Assembly (NCBI RefSeq): GCF_040718835.1
Contig: NZ_JBFEFG010000281.1
Coordinates: 124,001-188,000, forward strand
Origin: Bremerella sp. JC817
GTDB lineage: Bacteria; Planctomycetota; Planctomycetia; Pirellulales; Pirellulaceae
Length of the DNA stretch: 64,000 nt
Direction of reading: 5' to 3'
Shown: piece after piece, positions 37,671 through 45,827 of the stretch
Layout: the number at the start of each line of letters is the position of its first letter
Numbering within the stretch: the first letter of the stretch is position 1
Notes under the pieces: model-generated
What the model saw: the letters and a program-made list of their open reading frames with translations, nothing else
Told to the model about the DNA's origin: nothing
Database searches by the model: none
Made by a program: the position numbers and the translations under genes

Positions 37671-38078
37671 ATGCGTTCGCCTCGCCTTGCCTCCCTCCTG
37701 ATGACTTTCGTTGGAATTCTAGCCGTTTCCGGCTGTAACTCCGCTCCTTCCGACTTGCCGGAACTCGCCCCAGTCACCGGCACGGTCACCCTCGACGGCA
37801 AACCGTTGGCAAATGCGTCGGTTTCGTTCGAGTCGTCCAACGGACAGGTCGCCTTTGGTCAGACCGATGCGGAAGGGCACTATGAACTTAACTTTCGTGA
37901 CGGAGCCAAGGGCGCCGAAGTGGGCGAAAACAAAGTCCGCATCGAAACGGTTCTCGAAGGTCCACCAGCACCGAACTACCGCGATCCGATTCCAGCCAAA
38001 TACAACAGCAAGACGACCCTGACCCGAAATGTCAGCAAGGACAACCCAGTCCAGAACTTCGAACTGACCTCGAAGTAA
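37671..38078 (+). CDS. small lipoprotein with carboxypeptidase-regulatory-like fold
   Basis: This 135-residue protein has a lipobox VSGC (Cys22) and one beta-sandwich domain (VTGTVTLDGKPLANASVSFES). It is the third such lipoprotein in the window and here it precedes its DUF1559 neighbour, the reverse of the order in the other two pairs. The function is unknown. Confidence 0.75.
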   Translation: MRSPRLASLLMTFVGILAVSGCNSAPSDLPELAPVTGTVTLDGKPLANASVSFESSNGQVAFGQTDAEGHYELNFRDGAKGAEVGENKVRIETVLEGPPAPNYRDPIPAKYNSKTTLTRNVSKDNPVQNFELTSK

Positions 38079-38259
38079 TTTCCAAGTCATGCCCCACTGC
38101 ATGCCAGAAATTTCGGTCGCCCCAGGCCGGAATTTCTTATCGCATGTGGTTTGAAAACTCGAAACAACACCCACGCAGCTAATTTAAGCTCAGCTCCTTC
38201 GGGGCTGGCCTACCTCTCTTTTCATCAAAATCTATTTTCCCTTTTCTAAGGACCGTTCC

Positions 38260-39240
38260 ATGTCGCTTCGGAACCAAAAGACCGCTGGCGATCGCCACGG
38301 CTTCACGTTGGTGGAGTTGTTGGTCGTGATCGCGATTATTGGCGTCCTGATCGCACTGCTACTTCCCGCCGTGCAACAGGCCCGCGAAGCTGCCCGCCGC
38401 ATGAGCTGCTCGAACAACATGAAGCAGATCGGCCTGGCGATGCACAACTATCACGACACCTTTAACGTCTTCCCTCCTGGCCTGGTCGATACCGATCCGG
38501 CGTTCATCGATGGCAACTCGCAAACGGCCGCTCAGAATGCCAATGGTTTGGCGTGGTCTGCTTTGATCTTGCCTTTCGTCGAGCAGAATGCCCTCTACGA
38601 CTCCGTCCAAACGCAGACCGGCAACTTCGGTCATCACTGGATGGATAAGAACCATGATGGGTCGGCGAACGACCCGATCGACGCCTCGAAGATCGCGATC
38701 AATGCCTACGCCTGCCCGTCTGATCCTCTTCCGATGATCAACAACAAGCGTGGTGGTTACGCCAAATGCAACTATAAAGGCAACGCCGGTACCTACGCAG
38801 CGAATGACAAGAAGGGGGTCTTCTGGACCTCTTCGGAAATTCATATGCGAGATATCACCGACGGGACCACCAATACAATCCTCGTCGCCGAAAGTGGTGG
38901 CAAGGAAGATTCCGCCAGCCAATTAAACTGCGGCGGATCGGTCTGCAATTTCAAAGCCGGCATCTGGATCGGTGGTCGCTACGTGGGGAACGCCGCAAGT
39001 TGGCACTCCGGCGTGTATGGTCACGACGTGCTATCCTTCGGCGGCGGTTCGGCAACATACCTGATTGGTCGCTCGTCGGCAAACTGGGGACACGACTGGA
39101 TCAACAACAGCACCCACCCCGGCGGGATCATGATCTCGATGTCGGATGCTTCAGTGCGCTTCCTGCCAGAAACGATTGACATCAACATCTACCGTCGGAT
39201 ATCCGATCGCTCGGACGGCCAGGTGGTCGGCGAGTTCTAA
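38260..39240 (+). CDS. DUF1559 pseudopilin-like protein (copy 3)
   Basis: This 326-residue protein has a longer leader than copy 1 (cleavage after Gly14, RHG before FTLVE), a hydrophobic helix and a DUF1559 domain ending THPGGIMISMSDASVRFLPE. From the cleavage site its first 35 residues are identical to the other two copies, while later parts diverge strongly. It is closest to copy 1 (both have SCSNNMKQ and HNYHDT). It ends at a strong terminator. Confidence 0.9.
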   Translation: MSLRNQKTAGDRHGFTLVELLVVIAIIGVLIALLLPAVQQAREAARRMSCSNNMKQIGLAMHNYHDTFNVFPPGLVDTDPAFIDGNSQTAAQNANGLAWSALILPFVEQNALYDSVQTQTGNFGHHWMDKNHDGSANDPIDASKIAINAYACPSDPLPMINNKRGGYAKCNYKGNAGTYAANDKKGVFWTSSEIHMRDITDGTTNTILVAESGGKEDSASQLNCGGSVCNFKAGIWIGGRYVGNAASWHSGVYGHDVLSFGGGSATYLIGRSSANWGHDWINNSTHPGGIMISMSDASVRFLPETIDINIYRRISDRSDGQVVGEF

Positions 39241-39278
39241 GCCGCAGCCAGCCCCGCGCCGACGAAATGAGCTCATTC

Positions 39279-39322
39279 AAGGCACCTGACCTCCGAATAT
39301 CTGGCGGTCAGGTGCCTTTTTT
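39279..39322 (+). terminator. intrinsic terminator after DUF1559 copy 3
   Basis: AAGGCACCTGACC (39279-39291) pairs perfectly with GGTCAGGTGCCTT (39306-39318), a 13-bp stem followed by T residues. It is one of the strongest terminators in the window. Confidence 0.9.
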
Positions 39323-39395
39323 CGTGCCGGGAACGTATCCGGCCGCAGGGTTCGGTTTGTGGGAAATTTGGGGCCAGTACCTTCCGGAGAGGCGT

Positions 39396-39423
39396 TTGAA
39401 CGCGTAACATTCCGCGATAAATT
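39396..39423 (+). promoter_or_regulatory. putative promoter for yidC-mnmE
   Basis: TTGAAC (39396-39401) and TAAATT (39418-39423) are 16 bp apart in the 419-nt gap before yidC, giving a leader of about 230 nt. Nothing else in the gap beyond the preceding terminator is recognisable. Confidence 0.45.
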
Positions 39424-39659
39424 GCCTAACTCTCCCGATTTCTGGCAAATATGGTCGTTATCCTCTCGAAGAAGAGTTGTGGCGTTTCCAAACTCGGCCT
39501 CAAAGGTGAGAATGGGGCGGATTGATTCGCTTCCCCCAATCCATGGGTAATAGAAGCGGCCGGCCGCCTGGCAGGTGTCTGGGCGACAGTGCCACAATCT
39601 GGCGGCATGCCCGGCCATGTTTACCCCGCAAATTATCGATTTCCCAAGGACCTTCGCTC

Positions 39660-41972
39660 GTGGAACGGCGCCACATTACGTTTCTTCTGCTTGCCGCTTC
39701 GCTGCTGCTGACGTTCAACCTTTTTAATCGAATGAATCCTCCGGAACCGAAACCGGAGCTCGATCAAGAAGAGATCGTCGAGTTCGACGAAAAAGCGAAC
39801 ACGCCTGCCGACAACAAACCAGGCGAAGGTGCCGAGGATGTGGAAGAAGATAAGGTCGTCTACGACCGAACCTTCGCCACGCTCGGCTCGATCGATCCCG
39901 AATCGGGCTATCGCATGCTGGTGACGGTCGATTCACGCGGGGGCTCGATTCACCGAGTCGAACTGAGCAATCCCAGCTTCCAAAGCTACGAACACGATGA
40001 CGATGGCGGCTATCTCGGCCAGCTCGCCTTCGACGAAACCGATGGCAAGGGTGTCAAAATCCATGTCGTGGGGCCTGGCACTCCCGCTGCCGAAGCAACC
40101 TCGAAGACCGAAGGTGTAGCCAATGGCCTGAAGCCTGGCGATCAGATTGTTTCGGTCGAAGGCAACTCGGTCACCGATATCGCTACCTTCCGCGAAGCGC
40201 TGAAGAAGACGCGACCTGGTCAAGAGATCGAAGTCGTTGTCGATCGTCCTGGTGACGGGGATGCGGCCGCGACGAAAGTAACCTTTGCGATCCAGTTGCG
40301 AAAGCATCCGATCGAAGTGATCAAGCCCGATACCTCCACCATCGATGGCCCCGACGGGCTGCCGAAGGTTGTCGATCATCCGCCCGCATTCTTGACCTCG
40401 CTGGCTCAGGTCGGTGCTCTGTCGTCGCGCGATGGACTGAAGGAAATCAAAGGCCTTCCTTCGCTGATCGACAGCAACTGGAAGGTGACCCAGGTCTCGG
40501 AAAGCGAAGTCCACCTTGAGATGACGCTGTTCCCCAGCGACTTGAAGCAGTTGGGCGAAAACCGCAAGCTGCGTCTGGTGAAGAAGTTCTCGTTACCGAA
40601 AGTAACCGAAGAACAGAAGTCGGTTGAAGGCTTCGATATTCAGTACCAGTTGGAACTGCACAACGAATCGGAAGACAGCCTTCCGGTTGCTTACCGTCAG
40701 TTCGGTCCGACCGGCTTGCCGCTGGAAGGCTGGTGGTACGCCCACAAGATCAGCCGAGGCTGGGGTACCGCAGGTATCCGTGACGTGACTTGGGAATCGC
40801 TCGACACGGGCAAATTTACCCTCTTCACCGTGCACAGCCTTGTCGATCAGGCCCAAAAAGAAGGTGCCGATCCTTGGACACCGCTGATGGCTGCGGGCAG
40901 CACCGACAAGACCAAGTACGCCGGTGTCGACGCTCAATACTTCAACTGCTCGCTGCTGCTCGATTACGAAGGAAGCGATCCGAAGTTCCAGATGTCGAAG
41001 GCTGCCGGGGCACCGATCGCTCCGATCAACGAAGCTTACGAACCGAAGACCGACTGTTCGTTCCTGCTGCAAAGCCAGGCCTATCCACTGGGTGCCGGCC
41101 AAACGGTTACGCAGAAGTTCCGCATCTTCGCCGGTCCTAAAGAGACCAGCGTGCTGCAGCACTACGGTCTGGGCAATGTCGAATACTACGGCTGGTTCAG
41201 TGCCGTATCGTGGCTGCTGCTACAGGTTCTGCACGGTCTTTACGCGGTGCTGGGCAACTATGGCCTGGCGATCATCGTGCTGACATTGGCCGTGCGTGGT
41301 GCGATGCATCCGATTAGTCGCAAGCAAGCCAAGAACATGCAGATTCAGGCCGCCTTGGCTCCTGAAATCAAGCGCATCAGCGACCAGTACAAGGACGATC
41401 CAGAAGGCCGATTGAAGGCTCAGCAGGATCTGTTCAAGAAGCATAACTTCAACCCAGTTGGCGGCTGCTTGATGATGTTCATCCAGTTGCCAATCTTCCT
41501 GGGGCTGTACCGTGCGTTGGCGGTCGACTTCCAATTGCGACAAGCACCGCTGATCCCTGGGATCTCGTGGTGCTCGAACCTGGCTGCGCCGGACCAGTTG
41601 CTTTACTGGGGCGATTGGATGCCCGAATTCATTTCGCGTCCAACCGGCTTCCTGAGCCTCGGTCCTTACTTGAACATTCTGCCGCTGGTAACTGTGGCGT
41701 TGTTCCTGGTGCAGCAGAAGTTGTTCATGCCGCCACCACAGGACGAACAACAAGAGGTCCAGCAGCGAATCATGACGTTCATGATGATCTTCATGGGGAT
41801 CATGTTCTTCAAGGTTCCCTCCGGACTCTGTATCTACTTCATCACCTCCAGCATCTGGGGCATCGTCGAGCGGAAGCTGTTGCCGAAGCCGAAGAACATT
41901 CCAACGGTGATCGAAGCGAAGAAAGAGGACATCAAGCAGCCTCGCATTCGGCAAAGCAAGAAGAAGCGCTAA
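39660..41972 (+). CDS. yidC: membrane protein insertase YidC with embedded PDZ domain
   Basis: YidC inserts and folds membrane proteins with or without SecYEG. The 770-residue protein has an N-terminal anchor (ERRHITFLLLAASLLLTF), a large periplasmic domain, and the five-helix Oxa1 core at about 500-740 with the cytoplasmic coiled loop (ISRKQAKNMQ...DDPEGRLKAQQDLF) and a groove Arg near 546 (LAVRGAMHP). At 770 residues it is much longer than the 548-residue E. coli protein. Part of the excess is a PDZ-like domain at about 120-217 (GLKPGDQIVSVEGNSV). GTG 39660 follows AAGGA at 39646-39650 and gives the family N-terminus. An upstream in-frame TTG at 39522 is unlikely. mnmE follows after 32 nt. 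Confidence 0.93.
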   Translation: MERRHITFLLLAASLLLTFNLFNRMNPPEPKPELDQEEIVEFDEKANTPADNKPGEGAEDVEEDKVVYDRTFATLGSIDPESGYRMLVTVDSRGGSIHRVELSNPSFQSYEHDDDGGYLGQLAFDETDGKGVKIHVVGPGTPAAEATSKTEGVANGLKPGDQIVSVEGNSVTDIATFREALKKTRPGQEIEVVVDRPGDGDAAATKVTFAIQLRKHPIEVIKPDTSTIDGPDGLPKVVDHPPAFLTSLAQVGALSSRDGLKEIKGLPSLIDSNWKVTQVSESEVHLEMTLFPSDLKQLGENRKLRLVKKFSLPKVTEEQKSVEGFDIQYQLELHNESEDSLPVAYRQFGPTGLPLEGWWYAHKISRGWGTAGIRDVTWESLDTGKFTLFTVHSLVDQAQKEGADPWTPLMAAGSTDKTKYAGVDAQYFNCSLLLDYEGSDPKFQMSKAAGAPIAPINEAYEPKTDCSFLLQSQAYPLGAGQTVTQKFRIFAGPKETSVLQHYGLGNVEYYGWFSAVSWLLLQVLHGLYAVLGNYGLAIIVLTLAVRGAMHPISRKQAKNMQIQAALAPEIKRISDQYKDDPEGRLKAQQDLFKKHNFNPVGGCLMMFIQLPIFLGLYRALAVDFQLRQAPLIPGISWCSNLAAPDQLLYWGDWMPEFISRPTGFLSLGPYLNILPLVTVALFLVQQKLFMPPPQDEQQEVQQRIMTFMMIFMGIMFFKVPSGLCIYFITSSIWGIVERKLLPKPKNIPTVIEAKKEDIKQPRIRQSKKKR

Positions 41973-42004
41973 GCCGGGTCTGACCGAGGAGTTCTCTCCG
42001 GCAC

Positions 42005-43363
42005 ATGGCATTCGATTTAGAGCAAACGATTGTCGCGATCTCGTCCGCACCTGGTATTGGGGCGAGATCGATCGTGCGGTTGAGCGGGCCTGATTCCGTG
42101 CAACTCGCCATGAGCGTCACCACGACGCCCGACGCCACCGAGATCGTTCGGGCCCAAGTCGTCACGCAAGAAGTCTACTTGCCAGAAGGCCGAACGATGC
42201 CGGCCGACTTCTGGATCTGGCCCACGTCGCGAAGCTATACCCGGCAACCGCAGGTCGAAATGCACTTGCCTGGCAGCCGTCCGATTGCGGACGAAATTTT
42301 ACGGCAGCTACGTGCCGCAGGCGCTCGATTGGCCCAGCCAGGCGAATTCACGATGCGGGCCTTTCTGGCAGGGCGACTCGATCTTACCCAGGCCGAAGCG
42401 GTGCTCGGCGTGATCGACGCCCAGGGAGAACAGCGTTTCCAATCGGCGTTGAAGCAGCTCTCCGGTGGATTGTCAGGTCCCCTGCAATCGGCGCGGGACG
42501 AACTGATTGAACTGCTCGCCTTGCTCGAGGCAGGGCTCGACTTCGTGGAAGAAGATATCGAATTCATCACCCACGAAGAGCTCCATCAGCGGGTGACGTC
42601 GATCTATGATTCGCTCAGCCAACTCCGGGATCAGATTCAAAACCGAACCTTCGGGCAAGCAGTCTCCAAGGTTGTTTTGCTGGGGCTACCTAACGCCGGC
42701 AAGAGTAGTCTGTTCAATGCGTTGACCGAAAGCGACGACGCGATTATCTCGCCGGTGGCAGGCACGACTCGCGATTTCATCTCGAAACGGGTGCATTGGC
42801 ATGGAATCGACCTGGAGTTGATCGATACGGCAGGCCACGAAACAGTCGCCGATAGCGATCTGCTGGGAAAATTTATGGAGGCCCAAACCCGATTTGCCAC
42901 TGACGATTGCGACCTCGGTTTACTTTGTGTAGACGTAACTTCGGGGCTCTCGGAGGCGGCGCGTCAGCTTCAATTGCGAATGACGGCTGATCGGCTGCTG
43001 GTGGTCGCCACGAAGGGGGATTCTATTCCCGATGCCGACGCTTCATTCGCGGCGCTAACGACCAGCGCAATAACTCTCAGCGGCGTGAAATCCCTACAAA
43101 TTGCCATCTTAGAACGATTGGCCGACTTGGAAGTCAGCAGTAGTGAGCTGGTCCCGGCGACGGCGGTCCGCTGCTTAAGTGCCATCGAAGCGACCTTGGG
43201 GGCTCTCACCACCTCCTTGAATGGTATCTCGGGATATCATTCCGAGGAACTGATCGCCTCTGAGATTCGTTTCGCTATCTCGCAACTGGCCGAAGTGGTC
43301 GGTGCGGTCTATACAGATGACCTTCTGGACGTGATATTCTCCCGATTTTGCATTGGAAAATAG
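42005..43363 (+). CDS. mnmE: tRNA modification GTPase MnmE
   Basis: MnmE works with MnmG to install carboxymethylaminomethyl groups on U34 of tRNAs reading split codon boxes. The 452-residue protein shows the folate-binding N-terminal domain, the GEFTMRAFLAGRLDLTQAEAV segment, the GTPase G1 motif GLPNAGKSSLFNAL near 226-239, VAGTTRDF, DTAG, a variant G4 (ATKGDS instead of NKxD) and the essential C-terminal FCIGK with its Cys. mnmG is not in the window. It probably shares a transcript with yidC, a pairing common in bacteria. Confidence 0.95.
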   Translation: MAFDLEQTIVAISSAPGIGARSIVRLSGPDSVQLAMSVTTTPDATEIVRAQVVTQEVYLPEGRTMPADFWIWPTSRSYTRQPQVEMHLPGSRPIADEILRQLRAAGARLAQPGEFTMRAFLAGRLDLTQAEAVLGVIDAQGEQRFQSALKQLSGGLSGPLQSARDELIELLALLEAGLDFVEEDIEFITHEELHQRVTSIYDSLSQLRDQIQNRTFGQAVSKVVLLGLPNAGKSSLFNALTESDDAIISPVAGTTRDFISKRVHWHGIDLELIDTAGHETVADSDLLGKFMEAQTRFATDDCDLGLLCVDVTSGLSEAARQLQLRMTADRLLVVATKGDSIPDADASFAALTTSAITLSGVKSLQIAILERLADLEVSSSELVPATAVRCLSAIEATLGALTTSLNGISGYHSEELIASEIRFAISQLAEVVGAVYTDDLLDVIFSRFCIGK

Positions 43364-43400
43364 GCGGATTATCCTGAATTTTTGCGTCGGGATTGATTGC

Positions 43401-43444
43401 ATAAGGCCCGCCTAACCGCTAAGTTGAAACCTTAGGCGGCTTAT
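43401..43444 (+). terminator. stem-loop after mnmE
   Basis: CCGCCTAA (43408-43415) pairs with TTAGGCGG (43432-43439), extended by ATAAG (43401-43405) / CTTAT (43440-43444) around a 2-nt bulge. It lies 38 nt after the stop and lacks a long T-tract. Confidence 0.55.
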
Positions 43445-43632
43445 AAGGGGCCTGTTCTATCAGAACCGGCGTAGTCGATTTTGACTGCTTCCTGCCGTCA
43501 CCCGTCCCCATCTCGCCCATCCCTATTTCGCTTAACAATACCTCTCGGTGCCCTCTCGCTTTGTATTTCTTTATTGAGCTATCAGGCCCGAAATAAGGTA
43601 CGCGTTTGCAAATCAACGAGGAGATTTTGTAC

Positions 43633-44985
43633 ATGAGTTCTCGCGAGAATCGTCGTAACTTCATGAAGCTGACCGCTGCCGCGGGTGCTGGCTTCTGGGC
43701 AACCGCTGGTGTTCAAGCCCAAGAAACGAAGTCGCCGAATGAAAAGATCAACTTTGCCAGTATCGGTGTCGGCGGTAAGGGTTCGAGTGACTCGAACGAC
43801 GCTGCTCGCGCAGGCAACATGGTCGCCATCTGTGATATCGACCGCGATCGCCTCGAATCGGCTGGCGCCCGTTACTCGGACGCGAAGCAGTACACTGACT
43901 ACCGAGAAATGCTCAACGAAATGGGCGACAAGATCGACGCGGTTACCGTCAGCACGCCTGACCACTCGCACGCTCCGGCCACCGCCATGGCCATGAAGAT
44001 GGGCAAGCACTGCTTCACGCAGAAGCCTTTGACCCACAGCATCTGGGAAGCACGTCGCCTGGGCGAAATCGCCAAGGAGAACAAGGTCGTGACCCAGATG
44101 GGCAACCAGGGTACGGCAGAACGTGGCGTTCGTCGCGCTGCTGAAATCATCCAGGGTGGCGGCATTGGTACCGTGAATGAAGTTCACGTTTGGACCAACC
44201 GTCCTGTCTGGCCACAAGGTGTGGCCAAGCCAGAACCACAACCAGTTCCAGAAACCCTGGATTGGGAAATGTTCATCGGCCCAGCCCCTTACCGTGAATA
44301 CGCCGACGCCTATCACCCGTTCAAGTGGCGTGGTTGGTGGGACTTCGGTACCGGTGCCTTGGGCGATATGGCTTGCCATACGTTCAACATGGCCTACATG
44401 GCATTGAACCTACGTGACCCATCGTCGGTCGAAGCCGAATCGTCCGGCCACAACGGTCAGACCTATCCAAAGTGGTCGGTGATCAAGTTCGAGTTCCCAG
44501 AACTCGCCGGTCGCGCCCCAGTCACCATGTACTGGTACGACGGCGGCAAGTTGCCACCACCGGAACTGACCAAAGACCTGCCACTGAACGACGGCAAGCT
44601 GTCGACCAGCGGTAGCCTGTTGATCGGTGACGGCGGCAAAATCTACTCGCCAAACGATTACGGTGCCAAGTTCAGCTTGCTGCCAGAAGACAAGTTCAAA
44701 GACTACAAGGGTCCAGAGGAAAGCATTCCGCGCTCCCCAGGTCACTTCAAGGAATTTGTCGACGGTATCAACGGCGGTCCAGAACCGATGTCGAACTTCC
44801 CGAACTACGCCGGTCCGCTGACCGAAACCATCCTGCTGGGTAACCTGTCGGTTTGGACTACGGGCGAATCGGGCAAGGGTAAGGTCATCGAATGGGATGC
44901 CAAGAACCTGAAGGCCACCAACGCTCCAGAAGTGGCTGACATTATCAAGCCGAAGTACCGCGAAGGTTGGGCCGACCTGGTCTAA
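43633..44985 (+). CDS. Tat-exported Gfo/Idh/MocA family oxidoreductase
   Basis: This 450-residue protein has a twin-arginine signal (RRNFMKLTAAAG, then cleavage near VQAQ) and the family fold: a degenerate nucleotide motif (ASIGVGGKGSSDS), STPDHSHAP, the EKP position replaced by QKP (CFTQKPLTH), and GALGDMACHTFN. ATG 43633 is preceded by GAGGAG (43618-43623). It is paralogous to the oxidoreductase at 293-1594, with the same C-terminal KYREGW ending. The Glu-to-Gln change in EKP is also seen in other exported planctomycete members. The substrate is unknown. It ends at a strong terminator. Confidence 0.85.
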   Translation: MSSRENRRNFMKLTAAAGAGFWATAGVQAQETKSPNEKINFASIGVGGKGSSDSNDAARAGNMVAICDIDRDRLESAGARYSDAKQYTDYREMLNEMGDKIDAVTVSTPDHSHAPATAMAMKMGKHCFTQKPLTHSIWEARRLGEIAKENKVVTQMGNQGTAERGVRRAAEIIQGGGIGTVNEVHVWTNRPVWPQGVAKPEPQPVPETLDWEMFIGPAPYREYADAYHPFKWRGWWDFGTGALGDMACHTFNMAYMALNLRDPSSVEAESSGHNGQTYPKWSVIKFEFPELAGRAPVTMYWYDGGKLPPPELTKDLPLNDGKLSTSGSLLIGDGGKIYSPNDYGAKFSLLPEDKFKDYKGPEESIPRSPGHFKEFVDGINGGPEPMSNFPNYAGPLTETILLGNLSVWTTGESGKGKVIEWDAKNLKATNAPEVADIIKPKYREGWADLV

Positions 44986-45020
44986 TCGCTTAGGCGACTT
45001 GATAGCTGCAAACAGCGAAG

Positions 45021-45053
45021 CGGAGTCACCCACTGGGGTGACTCCGTTTTTTT
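45021..45053 (+). terminator. intrinsic terminator after oxidoreductase gene
   Basis: CGGAGTCACC (45021-45030) and GGTGACTCCG (45037-45046) form a perfect 10-bp stem with a short loop, followed by seven T residues. Confidence 0.92.
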
Positions 45054-45089
45054 ATGCCCAGACTGCCAAGGAAGAATTCGGCGATTCAT

Positions 45090-45119
45090 TTGCGGAATTT
45101 GGCACCCTTCTTATATCAT
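45090..45119 (+). promoter_or_regulatory. putative promoter for the second sigma-factor operon
   Basis: TTGCGG (45090-45095) and TATCAT (45114-45119) are 18 bp apart. A start near 45127 would leave the GTG at 45123 outside the transcript and favours ATG 45174 for the sigma gene. Confidence 0.35.
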
Positions 45120-45173
45120 TAGGTGCGATCGGTACTTCGGTCTTCGCCTGCACTTTTCCCACCGAGCTCCGCA

Positions 45174-45827
45174 ATGGCCTTACCCCCTTCCGCAACAAAG
45201 ACGGCAACCGACGCACAAGAAGTCGCGTCGCATGCTCAATCCGCCTTTGTCGAATACGACCGACGGCAGGCCGCGGAAGAAGATGCTTTGCTGATTCAAG
45301 CTTTGCAGTCGAACGACCGTGAAGCGCTCGGCGCGTTTGTGCAGCGGCAACAAGGGTTCGTCTTCGGTTACCTGCGTTCCCGGATGGTCGACCCGACCGA
45401 CGCCGACGATCTTTGCCAGGAAGTCTTTCTTCGCTGCCTGGCGGGTAAGGTCCGTTTTCGTGGCGATGTGCCGGTACGCCCCTGGCTGCTCGGCGTGGCC
45501 CGGAATGTTCTGCGCGAACACATCCGCCGCAACCGTCGCCGGAAAGAAGTCGAATGGACGGAACTTTGCCTCGAGCTCGATTCGCTGACCCAGGACGACA
45601 GCTCTGACTATCGCATCGTCCATGGTTGGCTTCATTCCTGCATGGACTCGCTGGGGCACTCGGCCCACGAAGCGTTGAAGATGCACTACTTCGCCCGACT
45701 TCGGATGGCCCAGATCGCCGAGAAAATGCGACGCAGCGAAGGCGCTGTCAAACTGCTGGTCTTCCGAGCTCGTCAGGCTCTCAAAGAATGCGTTACCCGA
45801 AAGTCGCGGATCGCCTCGGATGAATGA
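45174..45827 (+). CDS. ECF-type sigma factor
   Basis: This 217-residue sigma-70-family factor has region 2 at about 45-120 (GFVFGYLRSRMVDPTDADDLCQEVFLRCL) and region 4 at about 150-205 (HSAHEALKMHYFARLRMAQIAEKMRRSEGAVKLLVFRARQAL), with an N-terminal extension of about 40 residues. GTG 45123 is an alternative start. Its last 8 nt overlap the start of a 1416-residue membrane protein, implying translational coupling and a regulatory partnership like that of anti-sigma pairs. Confidence 0.88.
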   Translation: MALPPSATKTATDAQEVASHAQSAFVEYDRRQAAEEDALLIQALQSNDREALGAFVQRQQGFVFGYLRSRMVDPTDADDLCQEVFLRCLAGKVRFRGDVPVRPWLLGVARNVLREHIRRNRRRKEVEWTELCLELDSLTQDDSSDYRIVHGWLHSCMDSLGHSAHEALKMHYFARLRMAQIAEKMRRSEGAVKLLVFRARQALKECVTRKSRIASDE

